NCBI RefSeq assembly: GCF_029910095.1
Contig: NZ_CP094526.1
Location: 1,240,001 to 1,304,000, forward strand
DNA length: 64,000 bases
Reading direction: 5' to 3'
Origin: Bradyrhizobium sp. ISRA464
Lineage (GTDB): Bacteria > Pseudomonadota > Alphaproteobacteria > Rhizobiales > Xanthobacteraceae
Both the position numbers and the translations under genes were made by a program. Below are positions 54,132-63,097 of the stretch, one piece after another. The notes under the pieces are model-generated. The model worked only from the letters and a program-made list of their open reading frames with translations. It was not told the origin of the DNA and did not search any database. Each line of letters begins with the position of its first letter. The first letter of the stretch is position 1.

Positions 54132-54163
54132 CGCGGCGCACCCTAAAGTGCGCCGCGCTTTTT
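54132..54163 (+). terminator. Terminator between ctaD and ctaB
   Basis: GCGGCGCAC (54133-54141) and GTGCGCCGC (54148-54156) pair perfectly around CCTAAA, and TTTTT follows at 54159-54163. Placed inside the cox cluster it probably lowers expression of the assembly genes relative to the oxidase subunits. Confidence 0.8.
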
Positions 54164-54183
54164 GAGAGAAGTGAGACCTGATC

Positions 54184-55122
54184 TTGTCGGTTGTCGATCA
54201 CAGCGCCATTGAGTTGCCTCGGATTTCCGAGGCCGAAGTGGGCGACTACATCGCGCTCTTAAAGCCGCGCGTGATGTCGCTGGTGGTCTTCACCGCGCTG
54301 GTCGGGCTGATGATCGCGCCGGTTCACGTCCACCCGGTGCTGGCGTTCACGTCGATCCTCTGCATCGCGGTCGGCGCCGGCGCCTCCGGCGCGCTCAACA
54401 TGGCCTATGAGGGCGACGTCGACGCCCTGATGACGCGGACCGCCAACCGGCCGATCCCGCGCGGCCGCATCACCCCGCCGGAGGCGGCGGCGTTCGGCAT
54501 CACGCTCGCCTTCTTCTCGGTGATGACGCTCGGCATCCTGGTCAACTGGGTGGCGGGCGCGCTGCTCGCCTTCACGATCTTCTTCTATGCCGTGATCTAC
54601 ACGATGTGGCTGAAGCGCTGGACCGCGCAGAACATCGTGATCGGAGGGGCTGCCGGCGCGCTGCCGCCGGTGGTGGCGTGGGCCGCGGCGACCGGCTCGC
54701 TGTCGGTGGAGCCGATCCTCCTGTTCCTGATCATCTTCTTCTGGACGCCGCCGCATTTCTGGGCGCTGGCGCTGTTCCGCAGCGACGACTACGCGCGTGC
54801 CGGCATCCCGATGCTGCCCGTCGTCGCCGGTCCCGATGCGACGCGGCTGCAGATCCTGCTCTACACCATCGTGCTGGTCGCGATCGCGCTGGCGCCGTGG
54901 CCGCTCGGCTATTTCGACTGGATCTACGGCATCACGTCGCTGGTGTTCGGCGCCGGCATGCTGTGGCTCGCGATCCAAGTCTATCGCCGCCGCGAGGGCG
55001 TTGCGGCCAATCGCGCCACGCGACGGCTGTTCGCTTTCTCCATCCTTTATCTGTTCGCGCTGTTCGCCGTCCTCCTGGCAGAGGTTGTCGTCCGCGCGAT
55101 CGCGCCTATCGTCTTTGGGTAG
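54184..55122 (+). CDS. ctaB: Protoheme IX farnesyltransferase (heme O synthase)
   Basis: A 312-aa UbiA-family prenyltransferase that adds farnesyl to heme b, the first step to heme a. The catalytic Asp-rich motif is in [19 protein letters not shown] (N-x3-D-x-D pattern) with the second Asp-containing segment in [13 protein letters not shown]. About eight helices. It starts at TTG 54184, just after a ctaD terminator, and lies between ctaD and the ctaG group, the usual alphaproteobacterial order. Confidence 0.94.
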   Translation: MSVVDHSAIELPRISEAEVGDYIALLKPRVMSLVVFTALVGLMIAPVHVHPVLAFTSILCIAVGAGASGALNMAYEGDVDALMTRTANRPIPRGRITPPEAAAFGITLAFFSVMTLGILVNWVAGALLAFTIFFYAVIYTMWLKRWTAQNIVIGGAAGALPPVVAWAAATGSLSVEPILLFLIIFFWTPPHFWALALFRSDDYARAGIPMLPVVAGPDATRLQILLYTIVLVAIALAPWPLGYFDWIYGITSLVFGAGMLWLAIQVYRRREGVAANRATRRLFAFSILYLFALFAVLLAEVVVRAIAPIVFG

Positions 55123-55159
55123 GGGCGCCAAGGGCAAGATGGGGGCGCATGGGTTACAA

Positions 55160-55324
55160 ATGGACGAGAAGCAGGAACCAGAAGGAATCGTCCTCACCGA
55201 GGCGCAGCTCAAGAGCCGCCGCCAGCGCTCGATCGCCACGGCGCTCGCGCTCGGCGTGCTCGTTCTGCTGTTCTTCGCTGTCACCCTCGTCAAGGGGCCA
55301 GCCGTGCTGGTGCGGCCGCTGTGA
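55160..55324 (+). CDS. Small CoxF-like membrane protein
   Basis: A 54-aa single-helix protein (helix about 27-47, [20 protein letters not shown]) of the type always found between ctaB and ctaG in alphaproteobacteria. It may help assemble the oxidase (context). The start is uncertain between ATG 55160 (MDEKQEPEG) and ATG 55139 (7 residues longer). The stop overlaps the GTG start of ctaG (GTGA, 55321-55324). Confidence 0.75.
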   Translation: MDEKQEPEGIVLTEAQLKSRRQRSIATALALGVLVLLFFAVTLVKGPAVLVRPL

Positions 55325-55983
55325 GTGAGATGGCGAACCAGCCGACCAACCAGGATCCGCAGGGCCGGGATCTGCGGGACGATGGCGCCAAGGTCACGCG
55401 GCGCGTGCTGACGCGCGACGCGATGGTCGCTTCGATCTGCGGCGTCGTCGTGGTGCTGATGGTCGGCGCGTCCTACGCCGCGGTGCCGTTCTACAACTGG
55501 TTCTGCCGCACCACGGGCTTCAACGGCACCACCCAGGTCGCGACCTCGGCCCCGACGGCCGCGCCGCTCGACCGCACCATCACGGTCAGCTTCGATTCCA
55601 ACGTCGCGCCGGGCCTGCCCTGGAAGTTCGAGCCGGAGCAGAACAACATCGACGTCAAGATCGGCCAGGTCGTCACCGTCTACTACACCGTGACCAACCA
55701 GTCGGCGCGGACCACCACCGGACAGGCTGCCTACAACGTCGCGCCGCTGACGGTCGGCGCCTACTTCCAGAAGATCAACTGCTTCTGCTTCACCGAGCAG
55801 ACCATGGCGCCGGGCGAAAAGCGCGAGATGGCCGTGGTGTTCTACGTCGATCCGGCGCTGGCAAAAGACAGCGAGAACGACACGCTGAAATCGATCACCC
55901 TGTCCTACACCTTCTTCCCCGTGCGCGATCCGGCGCCGAAGCCCGTCGCGGCGGGCGAGGCGGAGCAGCGGAAGGGCGGCTAG
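55321..55983 (+). CDS. ctaG: Cytochrome c oxidase assembly protein CtaG/Cox11
   Basis: A 220-aa copper chaperone for the CuB site. One N-terminal transmembrane helix (about 36-58) anchors a periplasmic Ig-like domain. The copper-binding CFCF motif is in [12 protein letters not shown], with the conserved [16 protein letters not shown] segment upstream. Its GTG overlaps the small CoxF-like gene; an ATG three codons later is also possible. Confidence 0.94.
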   Translation: MSEMANQPTNQDPQGRDLRDDGAKVTRRVLTRDAMVASICGVVVVLMVGASYAAVPFYNWFCRTTGFNGTTQVATSAPTAAPLDRTITVSFDSNVAPGLPWKFEPEQNNIDVKIGQVVTVYYTVTNQSARTTTGQAAYNVAPLTVGAYFQKINCFCFTEQTMAPGEKREMAVVFYVDPALAKDSENDTLKSITLSYTFFPVRDPAPKPVAAGEAEQRKGG

Positions 55984-56041
55984 CGATTTTTGGAATTTGA
56001 GACGAATACGTGCCTGACGGCACGCGAATGGAGAGACTGCA

Positions 56042-56938
56042 ATGGCTGAGGCGCAAGTCAAGCATCACGACTATCATCTCGTCGACCCGAGCCCGTGGCC
56101 GGTAGTCGGCTCGATCTCGGCCTTCATCATGGCGTTTGGCGCGATCGGCTGGATGCATCACATGTACTCGGCGGCTCCGATCGTGTTCGGCGTCGGCACC
56201 GTCGGCGTGCTCTACACGATGGCGAGCTGGTGGGGCGACGTGATCAAGGAAGCCCAGTACAAGGGCGACCACACCCGCGTGGTGCAGATCAGCCACCGCT
56301 ACGGCATGATCCTGTTCATCGCCTCCGAGGTGATGTTCTTCGTCGCCTGGTTCTGGGCGTTCTTCAACTCCGCGCTGTTCCCGGCCGATGCGGTGCATGC
56401 CACCCGCGACGCGGTGTTCGGCTGCGGTCCCGGCACCGCGATGGGCGCCTGCAATGTGCCCGGCACCTGGCCGCCGAAGGGCATCGAGACCTTCGACCCC
56501 TGGCATCTGCCGCTGCTCAACACGCTCTTGCTGCTGACCTCGGGCACGACGGTCACCTGGGCGCACCATGCGCTGCTCGAGAACGACCGCCAGGGCCTCA
56601 AGCAGGGCCTGATCCTGACCGTGATCCTTGGCGCCTGCTTCACCTGCGTGCAGGCCTATGAGTACGCACACGCGACGTTCTCCTTCGCTGGCAACGTCTA
56701 TGGCGCGACCTTCTTTATGGCGACCGGGTTCCACGGTTTCCACGTGCTGGTCGGCACCATCTTCCTGCTGGTCTGCCTGTTCCGCGCCTACGCCGGTCAC
56801 TTCACGCCGAAGCAGCACCTCGGCTTCGAGTTCGCCGCCTGGTACTGGCACTTCGTCGACGTGGTGTGGCTGTTCCTGTTCATCTGCATCTACGTCTGGG
56901 GCCACGGTGCCGAGACCATGGCCCACGGCGCGCACTAA
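56042..56938 (+). CDS. coxC: Cytochrome c oxidase subunit III
   Basis: A 298-aa subunit III with seven helices. Typical segments are [17 protein letters not shown] near the N-terminus, [15 protein letters not shown] and the C-terminal [14 protein letters not shown]. It stabilises the proton-pumping core. It follows ctaG by 58 bp and is followed by a strong terminator, so the main cox unit ends here. Confidence 0.96.
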   Translation: MAEAQVKHHDYHLVDPSPWPVVGSISAFIMAFGAIGWMHHMYSAAPIVFGVGTVGVLYTMASWWGDVIKEAQYKGDHTRVVQISHRYGMILFIASEVMFFVAWFWAFFNSALFPADAVHATRDAVFGCGPGTAMGACNVPGTWPPKGIETFDPWHLPLLNTLLLLTSGTTVTWAHHALLENDRQGLKQGLILTVILGACFTCVQAYEYAHATFSFAGNVYGATFFMATGFHGFHVLVGTIFLLVCLFRAYAGHFTPKQHLGFEFAAWYWHFVDVVWLFLFICIYVWGHGAETMAHGAH

Positions 56939-56963
56939 CCGCACGTCCTATGTGCTAAAGAGG

Positions 56964-56988
56964 GGGCGGCCGGACTGGCCGCCCTTTT
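56964..56988 (+). terminator. Terminator after coxC
   Basis: GGGCGGCC (56964-56971) and GGCCGCCC (56977-56984) pair perfectly around GGACT, followed by TTTT. Confidence 0.85.
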
Positions 56989-56996
56989 GCTTTCAA

Positions 56997-57070
56997 GAGC
57001 ATGGTCTGGAAAATCAAGGACCGGTTTTCCCTCGCGACAAACGCGGAACGTTTGCGCGGAGATCATGCTC
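56997..57070. repeat. Palindromic repeat GAGCATG..CATGCTC
   Basis: GAGCATG (56997-57003) and CATGCTC (57064-57070) are inverted ends of a 74-bp element with inner GGAAAATC and ACCGGTTTTCC. This form is common in alphaproteobacterial intergenic DNA. It lies between the coxC terminator and the DUF983 gene. Confidence 0.6.
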
Positions 57071-57131
57071 CAACAAGGAGATGAGATCATGATGCGGTTC
57101 CCTGCAATCGTATCATGATCGAAGAGAACCG

Positions 57132-57518
57132 ATGACGGATACACCACCCACCGTGACCGAGAGCGCCTTGCGCGGCATCGCCTGCAAATGTCCGCGCTGC
57201 GGCAAGGGCAAGCTCTACTCAGGTTTCCTCACGCTCGCGCCGCGCTGCGAGAACTGCGGCCTCGACTACGCCTTCATCGATTCCGGCGACGGCCCGGCGA
57301 TCTTCATCATCATGCTGGCGGGTGCGATCGTGGTCGCGGCCGCGCTGATCGTCGAGGTGAAGTACCAGCCGCCGTTCTGGGTGCATGCGGCGCTGTGGCT
57401 GCCGCTGATCGTCGTCACCACGATCTTGCCGCTGCGGTCGATGAAGTCGCTGCTGATCGCGCTGCAATTCCATCACAAGGCCGCCGAAGGCCAGTTGATC
57501 CGCCGCGACCCGTCATGA
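57132..57518 (+). CDS. DUF983 domain-containing membrane protein
   Basis: A 128-aa protein with an N-terminal zinc ribbon of two Cys pairs (CKCPRCGKGKLY and RCENCGLDY) and two transmembrane helices (about 57-76 and 84-103). It is commonly encoded beside oxidase genes, as here, and its ATG overlaps surf1 by four bases (57515-57518). A role in oxidase biogenesis is inferred from context. Confidence 0.85.
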   Translation: MTDTPPTVTESALRGIACKCPRCGKGKLYSGFLTLAPRCENCGLDYAFIDSGDGPAIFIIMLAGAIVVAAALIVEVKYQPPFWVHAALWLPLIVVTTILPLRSMKSLLIALQFHHKAAEGQLIRRDPS

Positions 57519-58276
57519 GCAGTACAGCTATTCGCCGGCCCAGCGCCGCCGGCTTCGGCATCTTCACGCTGATCCTGATCGTGGTCTTTGTCGGTCTCGG
57601 CATCTGGCAATTGCAGCGCCGGGTCGAGAAGCATGCCCTGATCGCGCAGCTCGACGCCCGGCTTGCGGCGGCGCCGGAGGCGCTGCCGCAGCCGTCGGTG
57701 TGGCCCACACTGACCTCGGCGAAGGACGAATTCCGTCGCGTCACCTTCACCGCAACCTATACGACACTGCCGGACGCGATGGTCTACGGCTCCGGCTCCG
57801 GGGTGCGCGCCGATATCAGCGGGCCCGGCACCTGGGCGTTCCTGCCGGCGAAGCTGCCGAGCGGCGAGACCGTCGTGGTCAATGGCGGCTTCGTGCAGAA
57901 CACGATGCAGGATCGTTCTTTCGAGGATCGCATCGTCGGCCGTCTCGTCACCGGCCAGCCGGTCACGCTCACCGGTTACATCCGCTTTCCCGAGCGTCCC
58001 GGCCGGCTGACGCCGGCGGAAAACGTGCCGAAGCGGCTGTGGTTCGCGCGCGATCATCGCGGGATGGCGCAGGCGCTGGGCTGGGGCGAGGTGGCGCCGT
58101 TCTACATCGACCTGGAAGCGCCGGTACCCGACAGCGGCACGCCGAAGCCGGGTCCGCTGCAGGTGCATCTCAGGGATGACCACATGCAGTACGCCATCAC
58201 CTGGTTCTCGCTGGCCGCGGCCGTCCTGATCGCGTTCGGCGCGTGGTGGCGCGGCCAGCGCCGCAGGGGCGCCTGA
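57515..58276 (+). CDS. SURF1 family cytochrome oxidase biogenesis protein
   Basis: A 253-aa SURF1 protein, which binds heme a and helps insert it into subunit I. Two transmembrane helices are at about 13-31 and 229-247, with the conserved GIWQLQRRVEKHALI after the first and the periplasmic LTGYIRFPERPG in between. It starts in ATGA overlap with DUF983 and ends the cox biogenesis group. Confidence 0.92.
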   Translation: MSSTAIRRPSAAGFGIFTLILIVVFVGLGIWQLQRRVEKHALIAQLDARLAAAPEALPQPSVWPTLTSAKDEFRRVTFTATYTTLPDAMVYGSGSGVRADISGPGTWAFLPAKLPSGETVVVNGGFVQNTMQDRSFEDRIVGRLVTGQPVTLTGYIRFPERPGRLTPAENVPKRLWFARDHRGMAQALGWGEVAPFYIDLEAPVPDSGTPKPGPLQVHLRDDHMQYAITWFSLAAAVLIAFGAWWRGQRRRGA

Positions 58277-58349
58277 CGGCAGGTCGCACGAAGCGAGCGC
58301 GTCGCCTGGAGCGGAAACGCGCCTGCTATCCGCCTATCGCGGGCCATGC

Positions 58350-59942
58350 TCAGTGTCCGACATGGACGGCGCCGCCGAGCTTGACCTTGCGCAGCGTCAG
58401 CGCGAGCGGCACGGCCGAGAGCGAGATCAGCATCAGCACCCAGAACGCGTCCATGTAGGACAGGAACGACGCCTGGGTCTGCACCTGCTGGCCGATCCAT
58501 TGGATCGCCTGGTCGTGCGCCTGCGCCAGCGAGCTGCCCTGACCGGCGAAGAAGCTGGTGATCTGATGCAGCGTTTCCTGATATTGCGGGCTCGACGGCG
58601 TCACCTGCTCGACCAGCCGGCTCTGATGGAATTGCTCGCGATGCGTCAGCACGTTGGAGACGATGGAGACGCCGATCGAGCCGCCGGTGTTGCGCGCCGC
58701 GTTGATCAGGGCTGAGGCCTGGTCGGTCTTGGCAGGCGGGATGCCGTCATAGGAGGCCGCCATGATCGGCACGAAGATCAAGGGCAGGCCGACGCCAAGC
58801 AGCATGCGCGAGCGCGCCATGAACCAGAAGCCGAGATCGCCATACACGTTGGTCATGCCGTACATGGAGATTGCAATGACCAGTGCCCCGATGACGATCA
58901 GATATTTCGGCTGCACCTTGGCCGCGAGGCGGCCGACGGCGAACATCATCAGCATGGTGACGACGCCGCCGGGCGACAGCATGAGGCCGGCCCAGGTCGC
59001 GGTGTAGCCGAAATCCTGCTGCACCAGTTGCGGCAGGAACTGGGTGGTCGCGAGCAGGATGGCGCCGGTCGCCAGCATCACCAGGAAGCAGGCGCCGAAC
59101 TGGCGGCTTGCCACCATCCGCAGATCGATCATCGGATTGCGGCGGGTCATCTCCCACGGGATCATCAGCACGAACGCCGTGCCGCAGATCACGGCGAAGG
59201 TGACGATGAAGGGGGAGGCGAACCAGTCGTCCTCCAGGCCGCGGTCGAGCACCACCTCGAGGGCGCCGAGGAAGGTCGCGACCAGCGCGAAGCCGATGAA
59301 ATCGAACGTGTTGTCCTGCCGCTCCTTTGCCTGCTTGGCAGGCTCGTGCAGCACCGCCGCGATCAGGGCGATCGCAAAGGCGCCGACCGGGGCGTTGATC
59401 AGGAAGCACCAGTGCCAGGAGAGATTGTCGGACAGCCAGCCGCCGAGTGTTGGCCCGACCACCGGCGCAACCACCACGGCGATGCCGAACACCGCAAAGG
59501 CCTGGCCGCGTTTCGCCGGTGGAAACGCATCGGCCAGGATCGACTGCGCAACCGGCACCATGCCGCCGCCGCCGAGACCTTGCAGAATGCGGAACAGCAA
59601 CAGCGCGTTCAGGCTCGGCGCGAACCCGCACAGGATCGAGCTCACGGTGAAGATGCCCAGGCAAATCAGGAAGAACGTCTTGCGTCCCAGCATCCGCGCG
59701 AGAAAGCTGGAGGCGGTCAGGATGATGGCGTTGGAGACCAGATAGGTCGTGACCACCCAGGAGGCTTCGTCCTCGCTCACGCCCATGCCGCCTGCGATAT
59801 AGGGCAGCGCCACGTTGGCGATGGTGGTGTCGAGCACCTCCATGAAGCTCGCGAGCGCAACCACGATGGCGATCAGCCACGGATTGGCGGCGGCGGTGCT
59901 CGGAGCAGGGATACTTCTTGCGTCGATCGCAGCCGCACTCAT
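58350..59942 (-). CDS. EmrB/QacA-type MFS drug efflux transporter (DHA2)
   Basis: A 530-aa major facilitator with 14 predicted helices, DHA2 family. Signatures are LDTTIANVALPYIAGGMGVS (motif D1 region) and LGRKTFFLICLGIFTVSS. It works as a drug/H+ antiporter with the membrane-fusion partner encoded just upstream, whose stop overlaps this start in ATGA (59939-59942). The pair is divergent from a TetR regulator. Confidence 0.92.
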   Translation of the reverse strand: MSAAAIDARSIPAPSTAAANPWLIAIVVALASFMEVLDTTIANVALPYIAGGMGVSEDEASWVVTTYLVSNAIILTASSFLARMLGRKTFFLICLGIFTVSSILCGFAPSLNALLLFRILQGLGGGGMVPVAQSILADAFPPAKRGQAFAVFGIAVVVAPVVGPTLGGWLSDNLSWHWCFLINAPVGAFAIALIAAVLHEPAKQAKERQDNTFDFIGFALVATFLGALEVVLDRGLEDDWFASPFIVTFAVICGTAFVLMIPWEMTRRNPMIDLRMVASRQFGACFLVMLATGAILLATTQFLPQLVQQDFGYTATWAGLMLSPGGVVTMLMMFAVGRLAAKVQPKYLIVIGALVIAISMYGMTNVYGDLGFWFMARSRMLLGVGLPLIFVPIMAASYDGIPPAKTDQASALINAARNTGGSIGVSIVSNVLTHREQFHQSRLVEQVTPSSPQYQETLHQITSFFAGQGSSLAQAHDQAIQWIGQQVQTQASFLSYMDAFWVLMLISLSAVPLALTLRKVKLGGAVHVGH

Positions 59943-60919
59943 AGCAGCCTCCCCAGGCGCTCGAGCAGCGACGGCGAGGAATCGATGCGCACGGTCGGGA
60001 CCACGGACATGCCCGGGCCGAGGGCCAAGTCGGTCGGCGGGTTGTCCATCACGATCTTGACCGGCACGCGCTGCACGATCTTGACGTAGTTGCCGGTGGC
60101 GTTCTGCGCCGGCAGCAGCGAGAACGCGGTGCCGGATCCGGGGCTCTTGCGCTGCGCCTTGAGCGACTCGACCTGGCGCTGCGCCAGGTTAAGCGTCGCC
60201 TTCGCGCTGAGCAGCGCGGACTGCTGCTGATGCAGTTGCGAGGTGTACTGCTCGGAGTTCTGAACCGTGCCGTAGCCGGTCTGCTCCAGATGCTGGTAGC
60301 GCGTCGCCTGCTGCTGGGCGAACACCAGCGCCGCCTCGCTCTGGTCCACCTGCGCCTGGTTGGCGGCGATCTGGGCCTGCTGCACATCGAGCTGCGCGTC
60401 GATGTTCTCGATGCTGGCGCGCGCCGCCGCGACCTGGGCCTCGGCCTGCGCGAGCGCGACGCGGTAGTCGCGGTCGTCGAGGCGGGCGATCACCTGTCCG
60501 GCGGCGACGTGCTCGTTGTCGGTGACCGGAACTGCGGTGATGTATCCGGACAGTTTCGGGGCGATCGCGGACTGCCGCGCCGCGATGAAGGCGTCGTCGG
60601 TTGATTCGAAATGCCTGGAATAGTCCATGTAGAGATAGCCGCCGCCGATCGCCGCGGCGAGCAACACGGCGCCGATCGCGGAGACCACGGGGCGGCGGCG
60701 CAGGACACTGTCCCGGCGCGCCTTGTCGCTGGCCTGCGGCTGGGCCGTCCCGGGCTGAGGCGCCTTGCCGGCCGGGCCTTCATTCGGGGCGGGAGCGCGC
60801 GCCGCGGGCTCCGGCTGGTGGGATTTGACGCCGGGCTCACGCGAGGTCGCAGCGGAAGGCGGGCTTTCAGCGCCCTCGAGCCCTGGTGCGCCTCGTTCCA
60901 AAACACTGTCTTCGAACAT
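59939..60919 (-). CDS. HlyD/EmrA family membrane fusion protein
   Basis: A 326-aa periplasmic adaptor. A long Pro/Ala-rich N-terminal cytoplasmic tail (about 1-70) precedes one transmembrane helix (about 78-97, VVSAIGAVLLAAAIGGGYLY). The lipoyl halves (SAIAPKLSGYITAV, GTAFSLLPAQNATGN region) flank a coiled-coil hairpin (about 150-245). It bridges the EmrB-type pump to an outer-membrane channel. The ATG at 60919 has AGGAG upstream. It is the first gene of the operon. Confidence 0.9.
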   Translation of the reverse strand: MFEDSVLERGAPGLEGAESPPSAATSREPGVKSHQPEPAARAPAPNEGPAGKAPQPGTAQPQASDKARRDSVLRRRPVVSAIGAVLLAAAIGGGYLYMDYSRHFESTDDAFIAARQSAIAPKLSGYITAVPVTDNEHVAAGQVIARLDDRDYRVALAQAEAQVAAARASIENIDAQLDVQQAQIAANQAQVDQSEAALVFAQQQATRYQHLEQTGYGTVQNSEQYTSQLHQQQSALLSAKATLNLAQRQVESLKAQRKSPGSGTAFSLLPAQNATGNYVKIVQRVPVKIVMDNPPTDLALGPGMSVVPTVRIDSSPSLLERLGRLL

Positions 60920-60969
60920 GATCGCTGCTCCTGCGGCCGGCGAGGTCCGCAAGGCGGGCCTCGCATAAA

Positions 60970-61047
60970 GGAACGGAGCCGTTCCGTTCTGTGCTACAAA
61001 TAGCCCGGTCTCGCAGGTGCGTCAATAGGAACGGAACTGTACCGTTC
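60970..61047. promoter_or_regulatory. Paired TetR operator-like palindromes
   Basis: Two palindromes with the half-site GAACGG occur in the divergent space: GGAACGGAGCCGTTCC (60970-60985) and GAACGGAACTGTACCGTTC (61029-61047). The second also reads as ACGGAACTGTACCGT. They sit upstream of both the pump genes and the TetR gene, as expected for a repressor controlling both. Confidence 0.65.
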
Positions 61048-61126
61048 TATTTACAAGCGGATGTGATAAGGCTAGATTGACCTGCAACGCTGCCCCGTCG
61101 GCGGCATCGAACCCGGTGCGATCGCG

Positions 61127-61843
61127 ATGAACACCCGCACTCTGAAGAAGACACCGTCATCGAGGCCCAAGCGCGCCGAGGTGCGCCTGGGCCGGCCGCC
61201 GAAGGAGCTGATCGGAGAGGTTGACGAGCGCATCCTCGATGCCGCCCGCATGGTCTTTCTGCAGCGCGGGTTCGAGGGCGCGAGCATCGACGAGATCGCC
61301 GAGGTCGCCCGCTCCGGCAAGCGCACGATCTATGCGCGCTTTGCGGACAAGCGGGCGCTGTTCACCGAAGTGGTGACGCGGGACATCCTTGTGCGCATCG
61401 CCGAGTACAAGGTCGAGGCGCCGACCGGCGCCACCGTCGAGGAGCGCCTCACGAGCGCTGCGTCCACCATGCTGCACTGGGGGCTCGACACCGACAGGAT
61501 CGGACTGATGCGGCTCGCCATCGCGGAGGCGCGCCGCTTCCCCGATCTGGCTGCCACAGTCAACCGAAGGGCGCGCGAGCTCAGCACCGAGCTGGGGGTT
61601 CACCTCCTGCGCGACCTGACGAAGTCGGACGAGTTCGGGACGCTGCCGGCCTTCGCGCCGGAGCACCTCGCGACCACGGCGCGGCTGTTCCTCGATCTCG
61701 TCGCGGTGCCGATGCTGCTCAGGGCGCTGTATGAGGTCGACCTCAAGGTGCTTGACCCGGAGATCGACGCGCATGTGGCGCGCGCTGTTGCGTTCTTTCT
61801 CGCGGCCTGCCGCAACGGCTGGGTTGAGAGTGGGAAGCAGTAG
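61127..61843 (+). CDS. TetR/AcrR family transcriptional regulator
   Basis: A 238-aa TetR repressor. The HTH is at about 36-82 (ILDAARMVFLQRGFEGASID, IYARFADKRALFTEVV), after a basic N-terminal tail (KKTPSSRPKRAEVRLGRPPK). The C-terminal domain resembles AcrR-C types with a drug-binding helical core. It is divergent from the efflux pair with GAACGG palindromes between. The TAG stop is also the first bases of a composite repeat. Confidence 0.92.
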   Translation: MNTRTLKKTPSSRPKRAEVRLGRPPKELIGEVDERILDAARMVFLQRGFEGASIDEIAEVARSGKRTIYARFADKRALFTEVVTRDILVRIAEYKVEAPTGATVEERLTSAASTMLHWGLDTDRIGLMRLAIAEARRFPDLAATVNRRARELSTELGVHLLRDLTKSDEFGTLPAFAPEHLATTARLFLDLVAVPMLLRALYEVDLKVLDPEIDAHVARAVAFFLAACRNGWVESGKQ

Positions 61844-62041
61844 AGCGGGACGAAGTTGGATTGAATCGGTCTCGCAGCAGACTCGCTGCAGCTCTCCCGC
61901 TTGCGGGGCCGAGACGAGCGAAGCTCGCTCTTAGGTCGGATCGCATCGGTAGATGCGATCCGGGTGGGAGCTCTCTCCCCACAAAGAGCGATGATCGCGG
62001 AGAGACCCCCACCCCAGCCCTCGCCCGCAAGCGGGAGAGTG
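61841..62041. repeat. Composite repeat: GAATCGGTCTCGC module plus full R1 element
   Basis: Begins at the tetR stop codon with TAGAGCGGGACGAAGTTGG and TTGAATCGGTCTCGC (shared with 30109), then a full R1 element: CTCTCCCGCTTGCGGGG at the left, inner GGGTGGGAGCTCTCTCC pairing with GGAGAGACCCCCACCC, and CCCGCAAGCGGGAGAG at the right. The inner stem sequence matches that of the ligase copy. Confidence 0.8.
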
Positions 62042-62060
62042 GGTGGAGTTCCTTGACGGA

Positions 62061-62777
62061 TCAACCCGGCGCGCGCTCGACGGCGTGACGCAGCCAGACC
62101 ATTCCGCCCTCGAGCGTTTCGCAGTGGGTCAGCCGCAGCGCCTGCCCGGCGCCAGGGCGATCGCCTTCCGGCCCGTGATAGTCGACGATGCTCTGCGTTC
62201 CGGCCACGCCGTCGACGGCCGGATGGATCAGCGTGCTGAATTCGTCGATCAGCCCATGCTTGAGGAAGGCGCCATTGATCCCGCCGCCGCCTTCCAGCAG
62301 CAGCGTCTTGGCGCCGAACAGAGCCGCAAGCTGCTCCATCGCGTCCGGTAGATCGTCGCCCTTCGCGCCGGCAAAGATGTAGGACGCGCCGTCCTCGCGC
62401 AGTTCGGCGAGATGGGCATCGGACACTTGTTCGCCCAACACCGCAACGGCGTGATCGCCGCCGACATTGTCTTTCCCGAAATGCACGCGGCCCGAAGGAT
62501 CGATGCCGACCGCAAGCTTGCGGCCGTTGCGGTTGGCGATGTGCGCCTCGCGCGGCAGCTTCGGCGGGTTGGCGATGTGCCGCCCGGATCCCTTGGCCAT
62601 CTCGTTCATGGTGACGCGGCCGATGATCCATCCGTCGGCATTGAAGCCGTCGTGGATCCGCTCGTAATGTCCGCGCAGAATGTCGGCCGAGATGCCCGCA
62701 GCCGGCTTGGTGAAGCGGCTGGGATGAAGTTTGCCGTCGATGGACGTGCCCATGTGGCAGATGATGTGGGGTCGCAT
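62061..62777 (-). CDS. RibD C-terminal/dihydrofolate reductase-like protein
   Basis: A 238-aa protein with one RibD_C domain, the NADPH-dependent reductase fold of riboflavin biosynthesis and DHFR. Signatures are HIICHMGTSIDGKLHP, WIIGRVTMNEM, and LLLEGGGGINGAFLKHGLID (the typical GGxxxNxxFL turn). Free-standing members have various or unknown substrates. The ATG at 62777 begins the fold. No riboflavin gene is adjacent. Confidence 0.82.
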   Translation of the reverse strand: MRPHIICHMGTSIDGKLHPSRFTKPAAGISADILRGHYERIHDGFNADGWIIGRVTMNEMAKGSGRHIANPPKLPREAHIANRNGRKLAVGIDPSGRVHFGKDNVGGDHAVAVLGEQVSDAHLAELREDGASYIFAGAKGDDLPDAMEQLAALFGAKTLLLEGGGGINGAFLKHGLIDEFSTLIHPAVDGVAGTQSIVDYHGPEGDRPGAGQALRLTHCETLEGGMVWLRHAVERAPG

Positions 62778-63097
62778 GAGTGTACTCTTCAGTGGAACGT
62801 TGCAATGACGAGCCGCTGTCGCGGATTGGGGGCACGGTCTCATCTAGAGGGCCGCTGGTCTATTCTCAACTTCAGTAACGGGGCGGTGCTTCAACCTCGC
62901 GGCGCAGTGCTTTACGTACTCAAAATTCGTCACGCCGCCTTCCTCTCGAAAGCGGGCGCCAGATCGCGGCGAGCGAGAAAAACACACCTGCGGTGTGATC
63001 GCGTGATATATCGTTGGCAAACAGGTACTTCTTCAACCTGCCTGCCTCGCGCATTGGGGACGCTCAGCACATCATTCCTGCAAGAAGGACGGAACTG
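62778..63097. other. Intergenic region before the GH17 gene
   Basis: No gene seen. It contains a small hairpin CACACCTGCGGTGTG (62983-62997) and AAGAAGGA at about 63083-63089 as a possible ribosome site for the GH17 gene. Its base composition is less GC-rich than the surroundings. Confidence 0.4.

Noticed and set aside
54259..56061. A 600-codon open frame antisense to ctaB, ctaG and the small CoxF-like gene
   Set aside because: It spans several real genes in opposite sense and has low-complexity Arg/Asp/His composition, typical of a GC-bias shadow.
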